Assembly: GCA_041477815.1 (NCBI GenBank)
Contig: JBGOUV010000119.1
Location: 1-16,430 of the forward strand
From: JBGOUV01 sp041477815
GTDB lineage: Bacteria; Acidobacteriota; Terriglobia; Bryobacterales; JACQDG01
Direction of reading: 5' to 3'
Length of the DNA: 16,430 nt
Under the pieces are notes generated by a model, which did not search any database, had not been told where the DNA came from, and saw nothing but the letters and a program-made list of their open reading frames with translations. Shown here piece after piece: positions 1 through 7,149 of this stretch; position 1 is the stretch's first letter, and the number at the start of each line of letters is the position of its first letter. The position numbers and the translations under genes are program-made.

Positions 1-1
1 G

Positions 2-664
2 GGCGTGGGCGCTTTCGACCTCACCTGGTACCTGCTGCCGTACCTCAAAATCCTGGCGGTGCCGGCGGGCATCGTCTGCGGCCTGCTGCCCCTGATCTTT
101 CTCATACGCAAGCGCAAGAAGCGCATGGCCAGTTTCGAAACCCAGTTCCCCGACGCCCTGGAGTTCGTCTCCCGGTCCATGCGCGCCGGCCACGCCTTCT
201 CGGTTTCGCTCGAAATGCTCCACCAGGAGTTTCCCGATCCGCTCGGCGGCGAGTTCAAACGCACCTTCGACGAGCAGAACCTCGGCCTGCCCATGGACGT
301 GGCCCTCGAAAAACTCGGCCGCCGCATCCAGATGATCGATGTCCAGTTCTTCGTCTCCGCCGTGCTGCTGCAAAAACGCACCGGCGGCAACCTGGCCGAG
401 ATCCTGGACAAGCTGGCCGGCCTGATCCGGGAGCGCTTCAAGCTGCGTGGCCAGATCCGCACCATCAGCGCCCAGGGGCGCATGTCCGGCGCGGTTCTTA
501 CCGCCATTCCCATCGCCGTCGGCGCCATCATGTTCTATGTCAACCCCCAGCACATGCGCTTCTTCTCCGACGACCCCTATGGCGCCTGGATGGCCGGACT
601 GGCGGTGGGCTTCCAGGTCCTGGGCTTCCTGGTCATCCGCAAGATCGTGAACATCGAGGTATGA
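2..664 (+). CDS. tadB: Tad pilus assembly inner-membrane protein TadB, 5' end outside the window
   Basis: This is a GspF/TadB-type polytopic membrane protein, one half of the inner-membrane platform on which the TadA ATPase assembles Flp/Tad pili or drives type II-like secretion. The visible part has an N-terminal membrane segment (about residues 12-34 counted from the GTG at 5), a basic stretch RKRKKR, then the T2SSF cytoplasmic helical domain (FPDALEFVSRSMRAGHAF, the conserved RTGGNLAEIL motif), and two C-terminal membrane segments (about 165-180 and 193-213). Only about 220 residues are seen against the roughly 300-330 usual for TadB, and the frame stays open to the left edge, so the GTG at 5 is probably internal and the gene starts off-window. 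tadC follows after 112 bp. Family assignment is firm; what the pilus or secretion system does here cannot be read. Confidence 0.88.
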   Translation, partial: GVGAFDLTWYLLPYLKILAVPAGIVCGLLPLIFLIRKRKKRMASFETQFPDALEFVSRSMRAGHAFSVSLEMLHQEFPDPLGGEFKRTFDEQNLGLPMDVALEKLGRRIQMIDVQFFVSAVLLQKRTGGNLAEILDKLAGLIRERFKLRGQIRTISAQGRMSGAVLTAIPIAVGAIMFYVNPQHMRFFSDDPYGAWMAGLAVGFQVLGFLVIRKIVNIEV

Positions 665-776
665 CAAAGAAGCTATTAGCGATTAGCTATCAGTTATTGG
701 CAAGCGGGAGCGTGAGCCGTCGAGGGTGTGGAATCAGGTTGCTGATAGCTAATAGCTAACAGCTAGGAGCTTCTTT
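665..776. repeat. Imperfect inverted-repeat element filling the tadB-tadC gap
   Basis: Outer arms AAAGAAGCT (666-674) and AGCTTCTTT (768-776) are perfect 9-bp complements. Inner arms TAGCGATTAGCTATCAG (677-693) and CTGATAGCTAATAGCTA (742-758) pair at 16 of 17 positions. About 48 bp (694-741) of different composition lies between. The arms are AT-rich TAGCTA-type repeats, unlike the GC-rich genes around them, which suggests a small non-coding repeat or MITE/REP-like insertion. The likely tadC Shine-Dalgarno AGGAG (765-769) lies at the inner edge of the right outer arm and the tadC ATG follows the arm directly, so a folded transcript could affect tadC translation. No open reading frame is evident in it. 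Whether it is dispersed in the genome cannot be seen from one copy. Confidence 0.7.
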
Positions 777-1691
777 ATGGTTCTCGTCTGGTCTATCGTA
801 CTGTTCATTATCCTGACTGGTGTCATGTATCTGTTGGGGGTCAACGTCTGGCTGGGATCCAAGGCTGTTATCGACCGCGTGTCCGGTGCGAACTGGGACG
901 GCCACGAAGCGGCCCATCCCAGTCTGGTGTTTCGCGACTTGCTGGAGAAACTGGGCAATATGGTCCCGGCTTCGCCCAAGGACGTGAGCCTGATCCAGAA
1001 GCGCCTGCTGCGCGCGGGGATCCGGACGCCCCTGGCGCTGAAAGCGTTTTATGGTCTCAAGGTCGGATTCGTCGTTCTGCTGCCGATAGTCGCCTTTCTA
1101 GGGAGCCTGCGGGTGGACTTCGACAGTTCGAACCGCATGCTGCTGCTGGCAGTGGCGGCGTTTGCCGGGTACTTCGGTCCCAATCAGGTATTGCAGACGC
1201 TGGTCAAGCGCCGCAAGAAGATGATCAAGAAGGGTCTGCCCAATACCCTGGACCTGTTGGTGGTCTGCGTCGAGTCCGGCCTGGGCCTCGACCAGGCCAT
1301 GATGCAGGTCGCTAAGGAGCTGCATGCGGCTCATCCGGAAATCGCCACCGAGTTCGCCCTGACCAATCTGGAGATGCGCCACGGCAAGCGGCGGGCCGAA
1401 GCCTTACGCAACCTGGCCGATCGTACCGGCGTCGATGAACTCCGCAAGCTGACCGCCGTGCTCCTGCAGGCCGACCGCTTCGGCACTTCCATCGCCCAGT
1501 CGCTTCGCAATCATTCCGACTACATACGCGTGGCCGCCCGCCAGGAGGCCGAAACCCGCGCCGCCAAGATCGGCATCAAGCTGGTTTTCCCCATCTTCTT
1601 CTGCATCCTGCCGGCGCTGTTCGTAGTTACCGTAGGCCCGGTGGTAGTCCGCATCGTCCGCGACCTCATCCCCATGATGAATAATATGTAG
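777..1691 (+). CDS. tadC: Tad pilus assembly inner-membrane protein TadC
   Basis: A 304-residue GspF-family membrane protein, full length for TadC, the partner of TadB in the inner-membrane platform of Tad/Flp pilus biogenesis. It has an N-terminal membrane segment (about 4-26), membrane segments near 92-110 and 117-135, a basic linker KRRKKMIKK, the T2SSF helical domain beginning at LPNTLDLLVVCVESGLGLDQ (about 155-174), and a hydrophobic C-terminal segment (about 268-292). The ATG at 777 is supported by AGGAG at 765-769, seven bases upstream. The order tadB-tadC is the usual tad arrangement, but the 112-bp gap is unusually large and filled by an inverted repeat. No tadD-like TPR gene or pilin follows; the next gene is an unrelated peptidase, so tadC probably ends this part of the cluster. 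Confidence 0.88.
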   Translation: MVLVWSIVLFIILTGVMYLLGVNVWLGSKAVIDRVSGANWDGHEAAHPSLVFRDLLEKLGNMVPASPKDVSLIQKRLLRAGIRTPLALKAFYGLKVGFVVLLPIVAFLGSLRVDFDSSNRMLLLAVAAFAGYFGPNQVLQTLVKRRKKMIKKGLPNTLDLLVVCVESGLGLDQAMMQVAKELHAAHPEIATEFALTNLEMRHGKRRAEALRNLADRTGVDELRKLTAVLLQADRFGTSIAQSLRNHSDYIRVAARQEAETRAAKIGIKLVFPIFFCILPALFVVTVGPVVVRIVRDLIPMMNNM

Positions 1692-1695
1692 GACT

Positions 1696-1721
1696 GGATC
1701 GTGGATCGTGGATCGTCGATC
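1696..1721. repeat. Three tandem copies of a 7-bp unit (GGATCGT)
   Basis: Three perfect copies of GGATCGT (1696-1702, 1703-1709, 1710-1716) are followed by CGATC, so the last copy also forms the short dyad GATCG-T-CGATC (1711-1721). It sits in the 53-bp gap between tadC and the peptidase gene. It could be an expandable simple repeat or part of the peptidase leader. No promoter consensus or Shine-Dalgarno is apparent in the gap. Confidence 0.7.
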
Positions 1722-1744
1722 TCCGCGGTGTGCGACAATGACCC

Positions 1745-4300
1745 ATGCTTCGAGGTCGCCGCCTCCTGCTCCTGGCCGCCTGGGCTCTCTCCGCGGCCAC
1801 CCCGCCGCTCCCCCGCGACGTTCTCGGCTTCACCCCCGGCGACGACTACAAGCTCGCCGACCACGCCCAGATTACGCAGTATTTCCAAGCCCTGGCCGCC
1901 GCCGCCCCCGACCGTATGCGCCTGGTCGAGATCGGCAAGAGCGAACTGGGCAAGCCGATCTGGATGGCTATCATCTCCTCCCCCGAAAACCTGCGGCGGC
2001 TCGACCGCTACCGCCAGATCAGCCAGACCCTGGCCCTGGGCCGCGCCGCAAGCGACGCGGAAGCCTCCGCCCTCGCCGGCGAGGGACGCGCCGTCGTCTG
2101 GATCGATAGCGGCCTCCACGCGAGCGAGGTGGCCTGCGCCCAGCATGCTCCCGAGCTGGCCTACCGCATGGTCGCCGGAACCGGCCCCGAGCTGGACAAG
2201 ATCCGCCGCCAGGTGATCCTTCTACAGGTCCCCTCCATCAATCCCGACGGCCTGGACTGGATCGCCCACTGGTACCTTTCAAACGTAGGCGCCCCCTACG
2301 AGCGCGCCCCCCTTCCCTGGCTATATCACAAGTATGCAGGCCACGACAACAACCGCGACTGGTTCGCCATGAACCTGGCCGAGACCCGCCACATCTCGCG
2401 CGTCCTCTACCAGGAGTGGCTTCCGCAAATCGTCTACAACCACCACCAGGCCCCGCCGTTCCCCGCCCGCATCTTCGTCCCGCCCTACGCCGAGCCCCTG
2501 AACCCGCACATTCCCTCGGCCGTGATGCAGGGTATCGGCATGCTGGGCCTGGCCATGAGCGAGCGCTTCGCCCGGGAAGGGAAGCCCGGCGTGCTGTCTT
2601 ATAAGACCTATGACGCCTGGTGGAACGGCGGCCTGCGCTCGACGCCCGCGTTCCACAACATGCACGGCCTGCTCACCGAAACCGCCCTGTTCAGTTACGC
2701 CACCCCCCATACCTACCAGCCGGACGAAATCCCCGAGCGTTTCGCCGACGGCCTCTCCGCCCGCGAGCCGTCTATCTTTTACCAGCACCCCTTTCTCGGT
2801 GGCCGCTGGGGCCTGCGCGAGCCCATCGAGTACATGCTCACGGCCGACCTGGCCGTCCTCAGCCTGGCCGCCGACCGCGCCCAGGACTTCCTCCTCAAGA
2901 GTCATCAAATGGCCCGGGCGTCGATGGAGGCAGGGAAGAAGGGCAACCCTTACGCCTACGTGGTCGCCCCCGAGCAGTGGGACCGCCCCACCACCCTCCT
3001 GTTTCTGGACAAGCTGGCCCGTGGGGCCGTCGAGGTCCACCGTGCCCGCGCCGCCTTCATCGCGGGCGGCAAGTCCTATCCCGCCGGAACCTACGTCCTG
3101 CCCGCCGCGCAACCCTTCCGCCCCTACCTACTGGATCTGATTGAGCCGCAGAAATACCCGGACGGCAAACGCCCCTACGACATCGCCGGCTGGACCTTAT
3201 CTATGCAGATGGGCGTGAAGCTCGACCGCATCAGCGACTTCTTCCCGGCGGACCTCGCGCGCGTCGAACGCTTTGAGCGCACTGGATCCACCCGAGGCTC
3301 GGGACCGGTCCTGGTCCTCGACCACCGCCAGAACGCCGTGTTTCCAGCCCTGGCCGACCTGCTGCAGGCCGGCGCCTCGATCCGCTGGTCCGGCGCGACG
3401 TTCGAAGCGGCCGGTCAGACCTGGCCCGCCGGCACGATCCTGGCCACCGGCGGCTCCCCCAACATCGCCACCCGCCACGGCGCCGACGTCACTCAAATCG
3501 CCTCCACCCCCACGGTCTCCTCCTGGCGCATCGGCACTCCTAAGGTGGCCCTCTACCAACCCTGGATCTCCAACACCGACCAGGGCTGGACCGAGTGGCT
3601 GTTCGACACCTTCCGCGTCCCCTACACCCTGATCCACAACCAGGACTTCCAGAGTCCCGATCTCCGCCAGCGCTTTGACACCCTCGTGCTGGCCTCCCAA
3701 GCCGCCTCGCAGATCCTCCACGGCTTCCGCGTCGGCGAGACCGGCGCCGAGCGCGAGGGCGCCAGCCAGCGCTCCGAGTATGTCGGCGGCATCGGTGTGA
3801 CCGGCCTCCATCATCTGGAGCAGTTCGTCCGGGACGGCGGCACGCTCCTCGCCCTCGAATCCGCCGCCGACCTGCCCATCTCCAATTTTCCCCTCTCCCT
3901 GACCAACCGTGCCCGCTCGGGTTTCTCCTGCCCCGGATCGCTCCTGCGACTCACCGTCGACCCCACCCGTCCCATCGCCTACGGAATGCCGAACGAAGCC
4001 ATCGGCTTCTCCACCGGCGGCGCGGCCTTCGAGATCACCGTGGCGGACAACTTCAATCAGGGCGACCGCGAGATCCGCTCCGTGGCGCGCTTCGCGTCCA
4101 AAGACCTGCTCGCCTCGGGCTGGGTCTCGGGCGAGCGCGCGGTGCTCGGCAAGGAAGCCGTGGTCGAGGCCCGCCACGGGAAGGGAAGAGTCGTCCTGAT
4201 CGCCATCCGCCCCCAGTTCCGCGGCCAGCCCCATGGTACCTTCAAGTTTGTGCTGAACACGGTTTGGCTGGGCTCGGCGGTGTGGGAAGGAGGGAATTGA
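1745..4300 (+). CDS. Secreted M14-family zinc metallocarboxypeptidase, large two-part form
   Basis: An 851-residue protein with a Sec-type signal peptide (RGRR, then a Leu/Ala-rich core to about residue 20), so probably periplasmic or secreted. The peptidase M14 domain spans about 35-350 and carries the family zinc and catalytic signature: H125-x-x-E128 in SGLHASE, the PSINPDG strand (about 163-169), N203-R204 in HDNNRDW (substrate carboxylate pocket), a third zinc ligand H233 or H234 in VYNHHQ, and the candidate catalytic E312 in LLTET. About 500 further residues follow, including a region near 645-770 that looks like a glutamine-amidotransferase-type alpha/beta fold without a clear catalytic triad. 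Role: removal of C-terminal residues from peptides or peptidoglycan fragments; substrate unknown. The ATG at 1745 lacks a clear Shine-Dalgarno. Its TGA overlaps the ATG of the kinase gene by one base, implying coupling. Confidence 0.85.
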   Translation: MLRGRRLLLLAAWALSAATPPLPRDVLGFTPGDDYKLADHAQITQYFQALAAAAPDRMRLVEIGKSELGKPIWMAIISSPENLRRLDRYRQISQTLALGRAASDAEASALAGEGRAVVWIDSGLHASEVACAQHAPELAYRMVAGTGPELDKIRRQVILLQVPSINPDGLDWIAHWYLSNVGAPYERAPLPWLYHKYAGHDNNRDWFAMNLAETRHISRVLYQEWLPQIVYNHHQAPPFPARIFVPPYAEPLNPHIPSAVMQGIGMLGLAMSERFAREGKPGVLSYKTYDAWWNGGLRSTPAFHNMHGLLTETALFSYATPHTYQPDEIPERFADGLSAREPSIFYQHPFLGGRWGLREPIEYMLTADLAVLSLAADRAQDFLLKSHQMARASMEAGKKGNPYAYVVAPEQWDRPTTLLFLDKLARGAVEVHRARAAFIAGGKSYPAGTYVLPAAQPFRPYLLDLIEPQKYPDGKRPYDIAGWTLSMQMGVKLDRISDFFPADLARVERFERTGSTRGSGPVLVLDHRQNAVFPALADLLQAGASIRWSGATFEAAGQTWPAGTILATGGSPNIATRHGADVTQIASTPTVSSWRIGTPKVALYQPWISNTDQGWTEWLFDTFRVPYTLIHNQDFQSPDLRQRFDTLVLASQAASQILHGFRVGETGAEREGASQRSEYVGGIGVTGLHHLEQFVRDGGTLLALESAADLPISNFPLSLTNRARSGFSCPGSLLRLTVDPTRPIAYGMPNEAIGFSTGGAAFEITVADNFNQGDREIRSVARFASKDLLASGWVSGERAVLGKEAVVEARHGKGRVVLIAIRPQFRGQPHGTFKFVLNTVWLGSAVWEGGN

Positions 4301-4302
4301 TG
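4287..4302 (+). promoter_or_regulatory. Strong ribosome binding site and TGATG coupling junction setting the kinase start
   Basis: AAGGAGGG (4287-4294) is a near-ideal Shine-Dalgarno five bases before the ATG at 4300-4302. That ATG shares its A with the TGA stop (4298-4300) of the peptidase gene. This supports the ATG rather than the in-frame TTG at 4264, which would add 12 residues unrelated to a kinase N-terminus, and it suggests reinitiation by ribosomes finishing the peptidase. Confidence 0.8.
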
Positions 4303-6948
4303 ACCTCCCGCCTGCTGCATTACGAAATCCTGGGCGAACTGGGACGCGGCGGCATGGGCGTTGTCTATAAGGCCCGTGACACGCATCTCGACCGCGTGGT
4401 TGCGATCAAGACCCTGCCCGCCGACCGGCTCGCCGACCCCGACCGCAAGCTGCGTTTCGTTCAGGAGGCCAAGGCCGCCAGCGCCCTCAACCACCCGAAT
4501 ATCGTCACCATCCACGACATCAACTCCGACCAGGGCGTGGACTTCATGGTGATGGAATACGTGGACGGCAAGACCCTGGACGAAGTGATTCCCGCCAAGG
4601 GCCTGCGGCCGCCACAGGCCCTCAAGTACGCGGTGCAGATCGCCGACGCTCTGGCCAAAGCGCACGGCGCGGGCATCCTGCATCGCGACGTGAAGCCCTC
4701 GAACGTGATGGTCACCGAGGAGGGCCGCGTCAAGGTCCTCGACTTCGGCCTCGCCAAGCTCAGCGATCCAACCGGTACCTCGGAGGACGCCACGCTGACG
4801 GCGCGACCCCTGACCGAGGAGGGTGCGGTGGTGGGCACCGCCGCCTATATGTCGCCTGAGCAGGCGGAAGGGCGCAAGCTGGACGGCCGCTCCGACGTCT
4901 TCAGCTTCGGCTCCGTGCTCTACGAGATGGTGACTGGCCAAAAGCCTTTCACCGGCGAGTCCCGCGTCTCCCTGCTGGCCAAGGTGCTCAACGAGGACGC
5001 TGCGCCGCCCAGCCGGATCGCTCCCTCCGTCCCGCCGGACCTGGAAAAGACCATCCTCCGGTGCCTGCGCAAGGACCCGGCCCGCCGCTTCCAAACCATG
5101 GCCGACCTGAAAGTCGCACTGGAGGACTTGCAGGACGAGTCGGCCTCCGGGACCCAGGCGCAGGCGGCGCCGCCTGCGGCACGATCCTCGCGAAAGTGGG
5201 CCCTGGCCGGACTGCTAGCGCTGCTGGTCGCAGGCGGCTTTTTCGCTTGGCGAGAGTTTCGCGCGCCGGATCGCTCTCAGCCGCTGCATGCTGTTCCGCT
5301 GACAACCTATCCCGGCGCGGAAACCGGTCCTTCCTTCTCGCCCGACGGCAACCAGGTGGCGTTCACGTGGGGTGGTCCCAAACAGGATAATACGGATATC
5401 TATGTTCAGATGATTGGCTCCGGCTCGCCGTTGCGGCTGACCACGGACGCGGAAGCTGATTTCAGCCCGGCCTGGTCGCCGGACGGTCGCTGGATCGCCT
5501 TTGTTCGCCGCGTCAGGGGCCCGGGCAAGTTGGAAGTACGGCTGATCCCGCCTTTGGGCGGTGCGGAGCGCAAGCTGGCCGAGATCGAGATTCGGCAGGA
5601 GAACATCCCCTTGGCGTACCTGGCCTGGACACCCGACGCCCGATTTTTGATTGCCATGGATTCTCCGGGCGAGCGAATCCCGGACGCCCTGTTCGTGATT
5701 TCCGTAGAGACCGGGGAGAAGAGGCCGCTGACCCGCCCGCAGCCCCCGCTGGGCGGCGACAGCATGCCGGCCGTTTCTCCCGATGGCCGCTCTATTGTCT
5801 TCCGCCGCTCGGCCGCCGCGGCTGCCGGCGAGCTTCTTTGGCTGGCTCTGGGTGCCGGTGGCGCCGCTGCCGGCGAGCCGCGCCGGCTCACCCCGGCCGC
5901 TCTGAACGCCTATTCTCCGGCCTGGATGCCGGACGGTGACGAGATTCTCTTTTCCGCCCGTTCGAGTCTCTGGAGATTGTCGGTGCGGGGTCAAAGCGCT
6001 CCCGCGCGGCTGCCGTTCGTGGGAGAAGATGGGTTCATGCCGGCTGTGTCGCGCCCCCAGCCGGGTAGGCCGGGTCGGCTGGTTTACGTGCGCAGCTCCT
6101 CGGATGCGAACATCTGGCGCGTAGAGACCTCCGGACCCGGCGCGACCGCGTCGTCTCCGCCGGTTGCGGCCCTCTCCTCGACGCGGTTAGACATCAACGC
6201 CCAGTTCTCTCCCGATGGCCGCCGGGTCGCCTTCAACTCGGGTCGTTCGGGAGACCAGGAGATCTGGCTGGCCGATCCCGACGGAGGCAACACGGCGCAA
6301 CTTACCTCGCTCGGCGCACCGGTGACCGGCACCCCCCGCTGGTCTCCGGACGGCGAGACGATCGTTTTCGACTCCAATCTGGAGGGGCAATTCGACCTCT
6401 ACGCGATCTCCGCTTCGGGCGGCAAGCACCGCCGCCTGACTTCTCATCCGGCCAACGACCACGTCCCGAGTTTCTCCCGGGACGGCAAGTGGATCTATTT
6501 CAGCACAAACCGCAGCGGGGAACCCCAGATCTGGAAAATGCCGTCTTTGGGCGGGGAGGCGATTCAGGTCACGCAGAACAGCGGTTTCGTGGCCTTCGAA
6601 TCGCTGGACGGCGCGCAGTTGTATTACACCCAAACCTCCAACGCCCCCAGCGCCCTGTGGCGCCTGCCGGTTTCCGGCGGCCAGCCGGTCAAGGTGCTGG
6701 AAGGAGTTTACCAGCGCGCTTTCGCGGTCCTCGAGAATGGCATCTACTACGTCAGTCTCGAGGCGCCTTCCCGGCCCGACGCGAAGCTTCTATATTTCGA
6801 CTTTGCCACCGGCAAGTCCACCAGTGTGGCCGTCCTCGGGCGCGGGATCGAACTCGGCCTCACCGCCACCGCCGACGGCCGCACGATTCTCTACTCGAAG
6901 GTCGATTCCTCCGTCAACGACCTGATTCTGGTAGAGAACTTCCGATGA
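4300..6948 (+). CDS. Transmembrane Ser/Thr protein kinase with a C-terminal PD40 beta-propeller sensor region
   Basis: An 882-residue Hanks-type kinase fused to a predicted extracytoplasmic propeller. The N-terminal catalytic domain (about 8-275) is intact: glycine loop GRGGMG (15-20), ATP-anchoring K37, helix-C E56, catalytic HRD (128-130) with K132 and N135, metal-binding DFG (148-150), and the activation-segment end GTAAYMSPEQ (179-188). An RD arginine and several Thr/Ser in the 155-180 loop are consistent with activation by autophosphorylation. A low-complexity linker leads to one membrane span (about 299-317). The rest holds TolB/PD40-like blades with repeated SPDG-x-x-(I/V)-x-F motifs (first at 5338) and several degenerate copies. 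Topology would place kinase inside and propeller outside, as in a receptor. Ligand and target proteins are unknown. The pairing with the upstream M14 peptidase suggests a peptide or cell-wall signal, which is inference only. Confidence 0.9.
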   Translation: MTSRLLHYEILGELGRGGMGVVYKARDTHLDRVVAIKTLPADRLADPDRKLRFVQEAKAASALNHPNIVTIHDINSDQGVDFMVMEYVDGKTLDEVIPAKGLRPPQALKYAVQIADALAKAHGAGILHRDVKPSNVMVTEEGRVKVLDFGLAKLSDPTGTSEDATLTARPLTEEGAVVGTAAYMSPEQAEGRKLDGRSDVFSFGSVLYEMVTGQKPFTGESRVSLLAKVLNEDAAPPSRIAPSVPPDLEKTILRCLRKDPARRFQTMADLKVALEDLQDESASGTQAQAAPPAARSSRKWALAGLLALLVAGGFFAWREFRAPDRSQPLHAVPLTTYPGAETGPSFSPDGNQVAFTWGGPKQDNTDIYVQMIGSGSPLRLTTDAEADFSPAWSPDGRWIAFVRRVRGPGKLEVRLIPPLGGAERKLAEIEIRQENIPLAYLAWTPDARFLIAMDSPGERIPDALFVISVETGEKRPLTRPQPPLGGDSMPAVSPDGRSIVFRRSAAAAAGELLWLALGAGGAAAGEPRRLTPAALNAYSPAWMPDGDEILFSARSSLWRLSVRGQSAPARLPFVGEDGFMPAVSRPQPGRPGRLVYVRSSSDANIWRVETSGPGATASSPPVAALSSTRLDINAQFSPDGRRVAFNSGRSGDQEIWLADPDGGNTAQLTSLGAPVTGTPRWSPDGETIVFDSNLEGQFDLYAISASGGKHRRLTSHPANDHVPSFSRDGKWIYFSTNRSGEPQIWKMPSLGGEAIQVTQNSGFVAFESLDGAQLYYTQTSNAPSALWRLPVSGGQPVKVLEGVYQRAFAVLENGIYYVSLEAPSRPDAKLLYFDFATGKSTSVAVLGRGIELGLTATADGRTILYSKVDSSVNDLILVENFR

Positions 6949-7149
6949 TCTCGCCGGCGCTTCGCCGTCATCCAGGACGAGGCCTCCGATCAGAACGCCC
7001 CCGCCGACTGTAGTCTTCCTGCTTAACTTCCTCGACGAGTTGCGCCGCCACACGCGAAGCACCGCACCGCGGCCGTAGGCCAGCGGATCAATGGTTTCCT
7101 CTGGGCACTCGGCGTCCCCTGCGGTGCATTCCGGCGGTTCAGCCTGCGG
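6949..7149. other. 201-bp gap between convergent genes with no supported gene
   Basis: No credible coding region is visible on either strand. A short hairpin candidate, CGC-GGCC-GTA-GGCC-A-GCG (7068-7085), lacks a following T-run on either strand, so it is at best a weak terminator for the kinase or sugar-acid operon. The conceptual peptide around 7015-7078 on the plus strand (LLNFLDELRRH) looks protein-like but has no start signal and soon stops; it could be a gene remnant or chance. Confidence 0.5.

Noticed and set aside
4264..4299. TTG start giving the kinase 12 extra residues
   Set aside because: It lies inside the peptidase gene without a Shine-Dalgarno. The ATG at 4300 has AAGGAGGG at ideal spacing and begins right before the kinase fold.
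7068..7085. Intrinsic terminator for the kinase gene
   Set aside because: The stem is short, has a bulged base and is not followed by a T-run on either strand.
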